From DYRG01 sp041161065 (GTDB taxonomy: Bacteria > Pseudomonadota > Gammaproteobacteria > Beggiatoales > Beggiatoaceae), in assembly GCA_041161065.1 (NCBI GenBank), contig JBEAVE010000002.1:6954-70953 (forward strand): a DNA stretch of 64,000 bases, given 5' to 3'. Below the pieces are notes generated by a model, which worked only from the letters and a program-made list of their open reading frames with translations, did no database searches and had not been told where the DNA came from. The position numbers and the translations under genes are program-made. This document shows positions 1 through 8,599 of the stretch, in pieces. Numbering within the stretch: position 1 is the stretch's first letter; each line of letters opens with the position of its first letter.

Positions 1-1
1 G

Positions 2-163
2 GGATTGGCGATTGCGGTCAATGATGCGCACCCGATTGTCGTTCGCCACGCCCATTGGCACACCCCCCATCGCGGCGGACGCGGGGCAGCGCGCGACGTG
101 TGCGAATTAATCATGCAAGCGCAAGGCAGTTGGGCGCAACATATCGCTTATTATGAACGTTAA
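2..163 (+). CDS. kdsC: KDO-8-phosphate phosphatase KdsC, C-terminal end (partial)
   Basis: Only the last 53 codons are inside the window; the gene begins upstream. The visible frame reads GLAIAVNDAHP and then GGRGAARDVCELIMQAQG, which matches the C-terminal end of KdsC, the HAD-family phosphatase that releases KDO from KDO-8-phosphate for lipopolysaccharide synthesis. The stop overlaps the start of lptC by 11 bases. The order kdsC-lptC-lptA-lptB-rpoN is the usual one in gammaproteobacteria and supports the call. The catalytic aspartates are outside the window, so activity cannot be judged here. Confidence 0.88.
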   Translation, partial: GLAIAVNDAHPIVVRHAHWHTPHRGGRGAARDVCELIMQAQGSWAQHIAYYER

Positions 164-713
164 TGCGTTGATTATTTTAGGATTAATGATTATTTCGGCA
201 GGCATTTGGTGGATTGTGCAGGATTTGGAAAAAACCGCCCCGATTGCAACCGTCGAACAAACACGCTTTCTACCTGATTTCGTGTTGGTCGATTTTTCTA
301 CCGTTGCAACAACCCCGCAAGGCGATTTGAAATACCAAATTCAAGGGCAAATGCTCAAACATTATCCCGTGATAGAAACTGAGGTAGAAAATCCTTATTT
401 GGTTTATTATCAAAATCAACAGCCCAGTTGGTTTGTGTGGGGAGAACAAGCCCTCATTTCAGCCAACAACGAATGGATTAACTTGTTCGGTAATAATTAT
501 TTCTGGCATTTTGATCAACAGGGCGACGCATTAAAAATTTTTTCTCACAATGTGTATTATAAACCGCAGAGCAATTACGCAGAAACTACCGACTTAACAC
601 GGCTAGAAACTCATCAAAGCAAAACAACAGGCGTGGGAATGCAATTGTTCTTAAATACACAACAAGCTATTTTATTAAGTCAAGTGAAAGGAACGTATGA
701 AAAAACTCGCTAA
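153..713 (+). CDS. lptC: LPS export system protein LptC
   Basis: A 186-residue protein with one N-terminal membrane helix (about residues 5-23) followed by a periplasmic domain, the usual LptC plan and length. LptC anchors in the inner membrane, binds the LptB2FG transporter and passes lipopolysaccharide on to LptA. The call rests on topology, length and position between kdsC and lptA, because LptC sequences are poorly conserved. The start overlaps the end of kdsC, and the end overlaps lptA by 17 bases, so the genes are translationally linked. Confidence 0.85.
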   Translation: MNVNALIILGLMIISAGIWWIVQDLEKTAPIATVEQTRFLPDFVLVDFSTVATTPQGDLKYQIQGQMLKHYPVIETEVENPYLVYYQNQQPSWFVWGEQALISANNEWINLFGNNYFWHFDQQGDALKIFSHNVYYKPQSNYAETTDLTRLETHQSKTTGVGMQLFLNTQQAILLSQVKGTYEKTR

Positions 714-1269
714 AATAAGTGGTTTGATTTGGTTATTTGCCAACGCGGCTTTTGCGCTAAGTACCGACCGTAATCAAACGCTCCAAATTGAAGCCGATAG
801 TGCTCAATTAGATAATATAAAAGGTTTCACTGTTTATTCGGGTAATGTAATTGTAAATCAAGGAACATTACAATTGTTTGCTGATAAAGTTACTTTAACG
901 TATAATACAGAAAAGCAAGTTGAAAGCATTATTGCCGAAGGGAATGGTCAGGTTGTCCGTTTCAAACAAACATTAGATAACAAAGAAGAAGTTAGAGCAC
1001 AATCAAAAAAAATGGAATACTTTGCCAAAAATGATACGTTGCATTTGAAACAGGACGCGCAAATCTGGAGATCGAAAGATACCATTAGCGGGCAACATAT
1101 TGTTTATGATGCTAAAAAAGCTCAAGTGATCGCCAGCGAAGGGCGCGTTAAAGTCATGATCGAACCTCAAAAAGCACAAAAGATTTCCAATCCGAAAAAA
1201 GCCTTGCAAAAAGATACCGATAAATCTGCATCTGAATCCGAAGAAACCACCGAAACAACAGAAGAATAA
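697..1269 (+). CDS. lptA: LPS transport periplasmic protein LptA
   Basis: A 190-residue protein with a cleavable signal peptide (MKKLAKISG, hydrophobic stretch, cleavage probably near residue 21) and an OstA/LptA beta-jellyroll region at about residues 28-155. Phrases such as LQIEADSAQLD and YSGNVIVNQGTLQLFADKV are typical of the family. LptA forms the periplasmic bridge that carries lipopolysaccharide from LptC to LptD. The C-terminal 35 residues are rich in Lys, Glu, Ser and Thr and probably disordered. The gene overlaps lptC, and lptB begins one base after its stop. Confidence 0.9.
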   Translation: MKKLAKISGLIWLFANAAFALSTDRNQTLQIEADSAQLDNIKGFTVYSGNVIVNQGTLQLFADKVTLTYNTEKQVESIIAEGNGQVVRFKQTLDNKEEVRAQSKKMEYFAKNDTLHLKQDAQIWRSKDTISGQHIVYDAKKAQVIASEGRVKVMIEPQKAQKISNPKKALQKDTDKSASESEETTETTEE

Positions 1270-1270
1270 C

Positions 1271-1993
1271 GTGAGCATTTTATCCGCCCAACAACTCGCC
1301 AAACAATATAAACAACGTGCAGTTGTAAAAAATGTAAGTTTGCAGGTAAAAAGTGGAGAAGTCGTGGGTTTGTTGGGACCTAATGGCGCGGGAAAAACCA
1401 CCAGTTTCTACATGGTGGTGGGTTTAATCAAATGTGATGCGGGAGAAATCTTTTTAGATGAACAAAATATTACCCGTTTTCCAATGCACAAACGCGCCCA
1501 ATTAGGGGTTGGCTATTTACCGCAAGAACCGTCGATTTTTCGTAAATTAACCGTTGAGGAAAATATTTTAGCAGTGTTAGAAGTTCAGCGGTTGCCCAAA
1601 ATAGAGCAACGTGAACGCTTAGAAACCCTGCTCGGTGAATTACATATTGAACATTTGCGCCGTCATTTGGGATTAAGTTTATCGGGAGGAGAACGGCGGC
1701 GCGTAGAAATCGCCCGCGCATTAGCTGCGCAACCGCGTTTTATTTTACTTGACGAGCCTTTTGCTGGGATTGATCCGCTCTCGGTTTTGGATATTCAACA
1801 GCTCATTAAACACTTGTGCAATCTCGATATTGGTGTTCTAATTACCGACCATAATGTTAGAGAAACTTTGGGTATTTGTCATCGCGCTTATATTGTCAGC
1901 GATGGTCAAATTATTGCGGAAGGAACACCCGAAGATATATTGAATAATCAACAAGTTAGAAACGTTTATTTAGGACAACATTTTAGCCTTTAA
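1271..1993 (+). CDS. lptB: LPS export ABC transporter ATP-binding protein LptB
   Basis: A 240-residue ABC ATPase that powers lipopolysaccharide extraction from the inner membrane with LptF/LptG. Walker A is GPNGAGKTT (near residue 36), the signature is LSGGERRR (about residue 138) and Walker B is FILLDEPFAGID. The length is standard for LptB. The start codon is GTG, one base after the lptA stop, which points to translational coupling. lptF and lptG are not in the window, as is common because they are encoded elsewhere. Confidence 0.96.
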   Translation: MSILSAQQLAKQYKQRAVVKNVSLQVKSGEVVGLLGPNGAGKTTSFYMVVGLIKCDAGEIFLDEQNITRFPMHKRAQLGVGYLPQEPSIFRKLTVEENILAVLEVQRLPKIEQRERLETLLGELHIEHLRRHLGLSLSGGERRRVEIARALAAQPRFILLDEPFAGIDPLSVLDIQQLIKHLCNLDIGVLITDHNVRETLGICHRAYIVSDGQIIAEGTPEDILNNQQVRNVYLGQHFSL

Positions 1994-2006
1994 CTTATTA
2001 TAACGC

Positions 2007-3482
2007 ATGAAGCAATCTCTTAATCTGCGCATTTCTCAACAATTAACGATGACCCCGCAATTACAGCAGGCAATTCGTTTGTTGCAACTGTCGACGTTGG
2101 ATTTGCAAACGGAAATCCAGCAAACACTTGATTCTAATATGATGTTAGAAATCGCTGACGACGATGTCGATGCGCCCGACATGAAAGAAGAATTGGTTTC
2201 TGATTTTGAAAACAACACCGTTGAAGATCACGATAATGCAACGTTGCCAGAAATGAATTTAGATACCCATAATGAAATTCCAGAGGAACTCCCAACGGAT
2301 TCTAATTGGGAAGATATTTTTGATGGGGTTTCTTCGGGAGGAACAAACAGCCAATATAATGGTGAGGACGACCGCGATTTCACCGAAAAAAATAGTGCAG
2401 ATGAAACCTTATATGATTATTTGAAATGGCAATTAGATTTAACCCCCTTTTCTGATGTTGATCGAGCGATTGCAATGCTGATTATTGATGCAATTGACGA
2501 GAATGGTTATTTACAAACCGATCCGAAAGATATTTATGAAAGTTTGAAACATTTGGAGATTACCTTAGAAGAAGTGTATGCGGTATTGCATCGAGTACAG
2601 TTTTTTGATCCCGCTGGGATAGGTGGAAGAAATCTGCAAGAATGTTTGATGATTCAATTGAAACAGCTTCCTAAAACGACCCCTTGGCGTGAGGAAGCCT
2701 TGAAACTAACTGAGAAATATTTGGAGCTATTAGGAAGCCGCGATTTTAATCAATTGTTGCGTAAAATGAAACTAGAACGTGATGATTTACAATCGGTTAT
2801 TAATCTTATCCAAACATTAAATCCGCGTCCCGGAGAAAGCATTGCGTCTTCAAAAACGGATTATGTTGTTCCCGATGTGTTTGTGCGCAAAGTACATAAC
2901 AAATGGCAGGCAGAATTGAACCCCGATGTTGCCCCGCGTTTGCGAGTAAATAGTTATTACGCCGATTGTATTTCAAAAGTGCAATCCAAACGTGATGCTG
3001 AACGATTACGTTCACATTTGCAGGAAGCGCGTTGGTTCATTAAAAGTTTGAAAAGTCGCCATGAAACTTTGCTCAAAGTAACCCGTTGCATTGTTGAGCA
3101 TCAAAGTGCTTTTTTAGATTACGGCGATGAAGCAATGAAACCTTTAGTATTGCGCGATATTGCTGATGAACTAGAAATGCACGAATCAACTATTTCTCGG
3201 GTAACAACGCAGAAATATATTCATACCCCGCGCGGGATTTTTGAGTTAAAATATTTCTTTTCTAGTCATGTGAGTACCGAATCGGGCGGCGAATGTTCAT
3301 CGATTGCGATTAGAGCGTTAATCAAAAAGTTAATTGCCGTAGAAAACACCACCAAACCTTTAAGTGATAACAAAATTGCCCAACTTCTTTCAGAACAAGG
3401 TATCAAAGTCGCGCGCCGAACGGTTGCAAAATACCGCGAAGCCATGCAAATTCCCCCTTCCAATGAACGCAAAGAAATGTAA
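2007..3482 (+). CDS. rpoN: RNA polymerase sigma-54 factor RpoN
   Basis: A 491-residue sigma-54 factor. Region I (residues 1-50) has the glutamine- and leucine-rich activator-interaction stretch (LTMTPQLQQAIRLLQLS). Region II (about 50-130) is acidic. Region III carries the core-binding domain. The C-terminal RpoN box reads ARRTVAKYREAM (about residues 472-483) and contacts the -24 promoter element. The gene starts 13 bases after lptB and probably belongs to the same transcript, followed by hpf, which is the classical rpoN neighbourhood. Confidence 0.97.
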   Translation: MKQSLNLRISQQLTMTPQLQQAIRLLQLSTLDLQTEIQQTLDSNMMLEIADDDVDAPDMKEELVSDFENNTVEDHDNATLPEMNLDTHNEIPEELPTDSNWEDIFDGVSSGGTNSQYNGEDDRDFTEKNSADETLYDYLKWQLDLTPFSDVDRAIAMLIIDAIDENGYLQTDPKDIYESLKHLEITLEEVYAVLHRVQFFDPAGIGGRNLQECLMIQLKQLPKTTPWREEALKLTEKYLELLGSRDFNQLLRKMKLERDDLQSVINLIQTLNPRPGESIASSKTDYVVPDVFVRKVHNKWQAELNPDVAPRLRVNSYYADCISKVQSKRDAERLRSHLQEARWFIKSLKSRHETLLKVTRCIVEHQSAFLDYGDEAMKPLVLRDIADELEMHESTISRVTTQKYIHTPRGIFELKYFFSSHVSTESGGECSSIAIRALIKKLIAVENTTKPLSDNKIAQLLSEQGIKVARRTVAKYREAMQIPPSNERKEM

Positions 3483-3551
3483 TCTTTTTATGACTATTTG
3501 TTCTTTTCACAACTCCCCTTTAATGGGAAATAATAACTCAAGGAGTGCGCT

Positions 3552-3848
3552 ATGCAACTAAGCATTACCGGTCATCATATTGATGTAACCCCTTCTTTAC
3601 GCGATTATGTATCCTCTAAAATGGATAAATTAGAGCGTCACTTTGATCACGTTACGAATATGCACGTTGTGCTGTCGGTAGAAAAACTTGAGCAAAAAGC
3701 AGAAGCAACTGTACATGTTGGTAATGGCGGTAATTTGTTTGCAGATGCAGTTCACGCGGATATGTACGCCGCCATTGATGCTTTGACCGATAAATTAGAT
3801 CGGCAAATCAAAAAGCATAAAGAAAAGCTCCAAGATCACCACAAATAA
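3552..3848 (+). CDS. hpf: Ribosome hibernation-promoting factor (HPF/YfiA family)
   Basis: A 98-residue protein starting MQLSITGHHIDVTPSLRDYV, characteristic of the short HPF family. These proteins bind the 30S decoding region and help form inactive 100S ribosomes in stationary phase. It lacks the C-terminal dimerisation domain of long HPF. An AAGGAG ribosome binding site precedes the ATG. It follows rpoN by about 70 bases, as in many gammaproteobacteria. Confidence 0.93.
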   Translation: MQLSITGHHIDVTPSLRDYVSSKMDKLERHFDHVTNMHVVLSVEKLEQKAEATVHVGNGGNLFADAVHADMYAAIDALTDKLDRQIKKHKEKLQDHHK

Positions 3849-3862
3849 GAGCTTTTATCGCG

Positions 3863-3886
3863 CGCCGTTTTCTACAAAGAACGGCG
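3863..3886 (+). terminator. Probable hairpin terminator after hpf
   Basis: CGCCGTT pairs with AACGGCG across a 10-base loop just downstream of the hpf stop. The following T-run is short (TTTA), so this may be a weak terminator or an attenuator before hprK. Confidence 0.45.
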
Positions 3887-3946
3887 TTTAATCAAATCAG
3901 AGCATTTCTTTCCCAATTAACTTCAAAAATGGCTTTCTCGGATTAA

Positions 3947-4915
3947 ATGAATATGCTAACGTTACCTTTACATACGCTCGTCGAACATCATGCGTCGCCA
4001 ATTAGTTTGTCGTGGGTTTGTGGTGAAACCTTTACCGACCGCGTGATTCGTTTGGTCGCCGATAATGCCGCCGCGCTATGTCATACCGTTGGTTATTTGA
4101 GTTTAATTCACCCCCCACAAATCCAAATTATTGGGCGTTATGAAGTCGCTTATTTGAACAGTTTAACGCCGCAAGTCTATTTAAGTAATTTAGAACAACT
4201 TTTTAATATCAAACATATTGCTTGCATTATTTTTGCGGATAACTGCGATGAAATGGAAGGTATGCGCGAACTCGCTGAATCTTTTCAAGTTCCTATCTTA
4301 TCTAGTGTTCACCCCGCTCAAAAAGTCATGAATCATTTGCACGTCGTATTGCAACGTTTGTCCTTAACACCTTTGACATTACACGGCGTATTTATGGACG
4401 TGTTAGGTATGGGGGTTTTAATTCGAGGAGATAGCGGGATTGGAAAAAGCGAATTAGCCTTAGAACTCATTAGTCGTGGACACCGTTTGGTCGCCGATGA
4501 TGCGCCCGAATTTCGCCGTATTGCACCCACCATTATTGAAGGCACTTGTCCTTTGGATATGACCCCCTTTCTGGAAGTGAGAGGATTGGGTATTTTGAAT
4601 GTGCAACGGTTGTTTGGTGATAGCGCGGTTAAAAAAAGCAAATATTTACGTTTAATTATTAATTTACATCCTACCCATAGCAGCCGTTTGAAAGATTTAG
4701 ATCGTTTGAATGGTGATTACTCGCAATGCAATGTGTTAGGCGTTGATATTCCAGAAATCACATTACCCGTTGCGCCCGGGCGTAATTTAGCGGTGTTAAT
4801 GGAATGCGCGGTTCGTCATCACAGTTTGAAACAACAAGGCTATGATGCGGTCGAGGATTTTTCGGTGCGCCAAGCTCAAGCTATTTTTATAGAAACACTT
4901 GAAGAACTTGAGTAA
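3947..4915 (+). CDS. hprK: HPr kinase/phosphorylase
   Basis: A 322-residue bifunctional enzyme that phosphorylates or dephosphorylates a seryl residue of HPr. The P-loop is GDSGIGKS (about residues 159-166), followed by the family motif around LVADDAPEF and the HprK signature near EVRGLGILNVQRLFG (about residues 211-225). Length and N-terminal domain fit the family. In proteobacteria it belongs to the regulatory nitrogen-PTS. Its place after rpoN-hpf is common, but rapZ and ptsN, which often accompany it, are not next to it here. Confidence 0.94.
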   Translation: MNMLTLPLHTLVEHHASPISLSWVCGETFTDRVIRLVADNAAALCHTVGYLSLIHPPQIQIIGRYEVAYLNSLTPQVYLSNLEQLFNIKHIACIIFADNCDEMEGMRELAESFQVPILSSVHPAQKVMNHLHVVLQRLSLTPLTLHGVFMDVLGMGVLIRGDSGIGKSELALELISRGHRLVADDAPEFRRIAPTIIEGTCPLDMTPFLEVRGLGILNVQRLFGDSAVKKSKYLRLIINLHPTHSSRLKDLDRLNGDYSQCNVLGVDIPEITLPVAPGRNLAVLMECAVRHHSLKQQGYDAVEDFSVRQAQAIFIETLEELE

Positions 4916-5002
4916 AATAACATGCTCTTTCCTCTATTTAAAATAGAACAAATAGTTAATGATAATTTCTTTCCTGAGAGTTAAATTTTTTTGGAGAATA
5001 AT

Positions 5003-5881
5003 ATGTTTCAAGGCAGTATCCCCGCGTTGGTCACGCCGATGCACCCCGATGGGAGTTTAGATGAGTCTGCGTTACGGCAACTGGTTGATTTTCATATCGA
5101 ACAACAAACCGATGCGTTAGTGGTGGTTGGCACGACGGGCGAGTCGGCAACTTTAGATGAACAAGAACATTGCAAAGTGATTCGGATTTCGGTCGATCGG
5201 GCGGCGGGGCGCATTCCGATCATCGCGGGAACGGGCGCAAATTCCACTTCTGAAGCCATCGAATTGTCGCAATGTGCCAAAAACGCCGGCGCAAAAGCCA
5301 GCTTGTCCGTCACGCCTTATTACAATAAACCCACCCAAGAAGGGTTATATCAACATTTCAAAACCATTGCGGAAGCGGTTGATTTACCGATTATTTTATA
5401 CAATGTGCCCGGACGAACAGGCTGCGATTTACAGCCCGCGACCGTCGAACAACTCTCAAAAATCCCCAACATCATCGGCTTAAAAGACGCGACCGGCGAT
5501 TTAGGCAGAGTCCGCGATCATCGCCGTCGGTGCGGAGAAAAGTTCCTATTATTCAGCGGCAACGATGATACTGGCTTAGATTTCATACTCTTAGGCGGAC
5601 AAGGCATCATCTCCGTCACCGCCAACGTTGCCCCAAAAGCCATGCACAATATGGTGACTTTAGCATTGAATGGACAGCGCGCAGAAGCAGAATCGATTGA
5701 TAACACCTTGATTGGATTACACAAACATCTTTTTGTCGAGCCAAATCCAATTCCGGTGAAATGGGCGGTGCAGCGGCTGGGTTTAATCAAAGCGGGGATT
5801 CGATTGCCGCTCGTGCCATTAGATGTCGCGCATCAAACCACGGTCGAACAAGCAATGCGCAGCGCGGGAGTGATTGAATGA
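5003..5881 (+). CDS. dapA: 4-hydroxy-tetrahydrodipicolinate synthase DapA
   Basis: A 292-residue class I aldolase that condenses pyruvate with aspartate semialdehyde in lysine and diaminopimelate synthesis. The family motif VGTTGESATL (about residues 42-51) and the catalytic lysine in GLKDATGD (about residue 161) are visible, as is the tyrosine in ILYNVPGRTG. The ATG at 5003 is preferred over an upstream in-frame TTG at 4991 because TTGGAGAA at that site is the ribosome binding sequence. The stop overlaps bamC by four bases (ATGA). Confidence 0.96.
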   Translation: MFQGSIPALVTPMHPDGSLDESALRQLVDFHIEQQTDALVVVGTTGESATLDEQEHCKVIRISVDRAAGRIPIIAGTGANSTSEAIELSQCAKNAGAKASLSVTPYYNKPTQEGLYQHFKTIAEAVDLPIILYNVPGRTGCDLQPATVEQLSKIPNIIGLKDATGDLGRVRDHRRRCGEKFLLFSGNDDTGLDFILLGGQGIISVTANVAPKAMHNMVTLALNGQRAEAESIDNTLIGLHKHLFVEPNPIPVKWAVQRLGLIKAGIRLPLVPLDVAHQTTVEQAMRSAGVIE

Positions 5882-6939
5882 AAAGGCTTTTTGTGCTTAT
5901 TGTGATTGGAAGCGCGGCGGGTTGCAGTTTTTTGGATCAGCACGATCGACGCGTCGAATACAAAAATGCCAAACCCGCGTCGTCGTTGGAATTGCCCCCT
6001 GATTTGGCGGCGACGCTCGACGATGAATTAAAAATCCCTGCAAATAAAACCACTTACGCGGCTTATTCTCATCAAGATACCGCCCCCGCGCCTCAAAAAA
6101 CAGCTCAAGTGGTCGCGCCAAAACCTTCTCATATCAGCGTGTTGCGTGATGGAAATCAACGGTGGCTGCAAATTTCAGGACAATCCCCCGATCAACTTTG
6201 GCAAAAAGTCCGCAATTTTTGGGTCGATAGCGGCTTCGCGTTGAAAAAAGATGAGGAAAAAACGGGCATTTTAGAAACCGAATGGAATGAAAATCGCGGC
6301 GATATTCCTCAAGATGTGGTGAGAAGAACGTTGGGCAAAGTCCTTGATTTTCTTTGGCAAGGTTCGACGCGTGACAAGTTTCGCACTCGTTTAGAACGGG
6401 TTGAACAAGGGACGGAAATCTTTTTAACGCATCGCGGGGCAGAAGAAGTCAGCCAAGGCGATAGTTTTGTGTGGCAAGCGCGCGCCTCCGATCCCGAACT
6501 CGAAGCCGAAATGTTGCAACGTTTGATGATTTATTTGGGAGAAACTCCCGAACAAGCGAAAACTCAATTAACTGCTGTTTCTTCTCAACAACCGCGCGCA
6601 GGTTTAAATGACGGTCTTTTGCTCATTAATGAAGAATTTGCTCTCGCGTGGCGCAGCGTGGGATTAGCTATCGACAAATCAGGCATTAATATCGATGATC
6701 GTAATCGGACAACCGGTTTATATTATGTGAAATATGTGCCGTCTGATCTTAAACATGAAAAGAAAGGTTGGTTAGAATCTTTGTGGGGAAATCGTGAGGA
6801 AGTTCCTCCCCAAGACTTACAAATTCGGATTACGGAATTAGCCCCCACGCAATGCCAAGTTGAAATCCTCGACAAAAATGGCAAACCCAGCAATTTATCC
6901 TCACAAATTAACCAGCAGTTGCTTAAACAGTTGAAATAA
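5878..6939 (+). CDS. bamC: Outer membrane assembly lipoprotein BamC (NlpB)
   Basis: A 353-residue lipoprotein of the BAM beta-barrel assembly complex. It has a lipoprotein signal peptide with the cleavage motif SAAGC (Cys16), then a stretch containing ELPPDLAA, typical of the BamC N-terminal segment that contacts BamD. Two helix-grip domains follow (about residues 100-215 and 235-350). The dapA-bamC order with a four-base overlap is conserved in many gammaproteobacteria. A strong terminator follows. Confidence 0.92.
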   Translation: MKRLFVLIVIGSAAGCSFLDQHDRRVEYKNAKPASSLELPPDLAATLDDELKIPANKTTYAAYSHQDTAPAPQKTAQVVAPKPSHISVLRDGNQRWLQISGQSPDQLWQKVRNFWVDSGFALKKDEEKTGILETEWNENRGDIPQDVVRRTLGKVLDFLWQGSTRDKFRTRLERVEQGTEIFLTHRGAEEVSQGDSFVWQARASDPELEAEMLQRLMIYLGETPEQAKTQLTAVSSQQPRAGLNDGLLLINEEFALAWRSVGLAIDKSGINIDDRNRTTGLYYVKYVPSDLKHEKKGWLESLWGNREEVPPQDLQIRITELAPTQCQVEILDKNGKPSNLSSQINQQLLKQLK

Positions 6940-6955
6940 CTTTTCTTGATCCTTG

Positions 6956-6982
6956 AAAAGCACGTCGCTCGTGCTTTTTTTT
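6956..6982 (+). terminator. Rho-independent terminator after bamC
   Basis: AAAAGCACG pairs perfectly with CGTGCTTTT around a TCGCT loop and runs into eight Ts. It ends the dapA-bamC unit before pgk. Confidence 0.9.
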
Positions 6983-7072
6983 ATGCGCGATAAAAAGAAT
7001 TTAATGCAATGTTGCGGAAGAATCACATAAAATAAGTATTTTTTAATGTTCTAAAAAAGGAGAACAACCACC

Positions 7073-8254
7073 ATGTCCGTGATAAAAATGGCTGATTTAG
7101 ATTTAAAAGGCAAAAAAGTTTTAGTGCGCGCTGACTTAAACGTGCCGGTCAAAAATGGTAAAGTAACCAGTGACATACGCATTCGTGAATCCTTGCCAAC
7201 TGTTGAATTAGCCCTCAAAAAAGGCGCGAAAGTCGTGATGTTAATGTCGCATTTGGGTCGTCCCGAAGAAGGCGTGTACAGCGACGAAGCCTCGTTAAAA
7301 CCCGTTGCAGATCATATCAGTAGCTTAATGAGTCGCCCTGTTCGATTGGTTAAAGATTGGGTCGACGGCTTTGAAACCACCGACGGCGAAGTCGTGTTGT
7401 GCGAAAACGTCCGCTTCAACAAAGGTGAAAAGAAAAACCACGACGATCTTTCCCAAAAAATGGCGAAATTATGCGATGTTTTCGTGATGGACGCTTTCGG
7501 CACAGCCCACCGCGCCCAAGCCTCCACGCACGGTGTCGCCAAATTTGCCCCCGTTGCGTGCGCCGGTTTGTTGTTAGCCGCTGAACTCGACGCGCTCGGC
7601 AAAGCCCTTCACAATCCCAAACGCCCAATGGTCGCAATTGTAGGCGGATCAAAGGTTTCCACCAAATTAACCGTGTTAGATTCACTCTCCAAAATCGTCG
7701 ACCAATTAATCGTCGGCGGCGGGATTGCCAATACTTTTATTGCAGCGGCGGGTCATAATATCGGTAAGTCATTGTGTGAAAACGATTTAATCCCCGAAGC
7801 CAAACGTTTAATTGAAGCCGCCAAAGCCAACGGCGGAGAAATCCCCATTCCAACCGACGTGGTGGTAGGAAAAGAATTTAAAGAAACCGCCGAAGCCACT
7901 TTAAAGAAAGTAGAGGAAGTTTCAGAAGACGATATGATTTTTGATGTAGGTCCAGAAACCTCGAAAGCCTTTGAAGAAATCTTAAAGAAAGCGGGCACAA
8001 TTGTGTGGAATGGACCCGTGGGTGTGTTTGAATTTGATCAATTTGGCGCGGGAACAAAAGCTCTTTCTTTAGCAATCGCAGAAAGCGCGGGTTTCTCTAT
8101 TGCAGGCGGTGGAGATACTTTAGCGGCGGTTGATAAATATGGCATTAAAGAAAAGGTATCGTATATTTCTACAGGTGGCGGTGCATTTTTAGAGTTTTTA
8201 GAAGGAAAGAAACTCCCCGCCGTAGAAATCCTCGAACAACGCGCCCAAAGCTAA
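7073..8254 (+). CDS. pgk: Phosphoglycerate kinase
   Basis: A 393-residue glycolytic/Calvin-cycle enzyme that transfers phosphate between 1,3-bisphosphoglycerate and ADP. Signature segments include VLVRADLNVPV (about residues 16-26), MSHLGRPE, and the nucleotide-binding region with VGGSKVSTKL and GGGDTLAAV. The length is standard. AAAGGAGAA lies eight to nine bases before the ATG, and terminators lie on both sides, so it appears to be monocistronic. The usual neighbours gap, pyk and fba are absent. Confidence 0.97.
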   Translation: MSVIKMADLDLKGKKVLVRADLNVPVKNGKVTSDIRIRESLPTVELALKKGAKVVMLMSHLGRPEEGVYSDEASLKPVADHISSLMSRPVRLVKDWVDGFETTDGEVVLCENVRFNKGEKKNHDDLSQKMAKLCDVFVMDAFGTAHRAQASTHGVAKFAPVACAGLLLAAELDALGKALHNPKRPMVAIVGGSKVSTKLTVLDSLSKIVDQLIVGGGIANTFIAAAGHNIGKSLCENDLIPEAKRLIEAAKANGGEIPIPTDVVVGKEFKETAEATLKKVEEVSEDDMIFDVGPETSKAFEEILKKAGTIVWNGPVGVFEFDQFGAGTKALSLAIAESAGFSIAGGGDTLAAVDKYGIKEKVSYISTGGGAFLEFLEGKKLPAVEILEQRAQS

Positions 8255-8272
8255 TTTGTTTATTTCTCCAGA

Positions 8273-8307
8273 AACACTCTCGCCCATTTCACGAGGGTGT
8301 TTTTTTA
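8273..8307 (+). terminator. Rho-independent terminator after pgk
   Basis: AACACTCTCG pairs with CGAGGGTGTT (one G-T pair) around a nine-base loop and is followed by seven Ts. Confidence 0.88.
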
Positions 8308-8327
8308 TGGTTGAAAAGTAAATTTAG

Positions 8328-8475
8328 TTGGCTTTTTTGAATAAGTATATTAGTATATGGTTAATTTACAAAACCGAAAGGACTGCGGTTTCATGATGTC
8401 ATCGAATAATCAAGAAAGAATTGAAGTAAAAACAACGACTTGCTATATGTGTGCGTGCCGTTGCGGGATTCGCGT
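8328..8475 (+). repeat. Diverged direct repeat of the soeA promoter and 5' end (copy 1)
   Basis: About 148 bases match 10642-10790 across the soeA upstream region and the first codons. Shared blocks include ATAAGTATATTAGTATATGG and the codons for EVKTTTCYMCACRCGIRV. The coding part differs mainly at third positions (TGC/TGT, GGG/GGA), while the untranslated leader and the first codons differ more. The two copies flank the restriction-modification pair. Similarity stops abruptly at 8475. Confidence 0.9.
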
Positions 8476-8512
8476 GTTTTACTGGAAGAAACAACCTTTA
8501 AGGTTTCTCTGA
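8357..8512 (+). pseudogene. Truncated soeA N-terminal fragment
   Basis: A 51-codon frame. Its first 40 codons follow SoeA, including the C-x2-C-x3-C iron-sulfur motif; it then leaves the homology after IRV and ends in eleven unrelated codons. It is preceded by the same leader as the intact gene (ATG at 8357 matching 10672; an internal ATG corresponds roughly to the preferred soeA start). It lacks the later cysteine and the whole molybdopterin domain, so it is almost certainly a remnant left where the restriction-modification genes joined the locus. Confidence 0.85.
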
Positions 8513-8599
8513 TGCCCAGTTATTTGCTTTCTTTAGGTAATGAATGTTAGATTTAAATCTTAAAGAGAGATTAGTTTAATTATTTTTTATAGGTAAAAC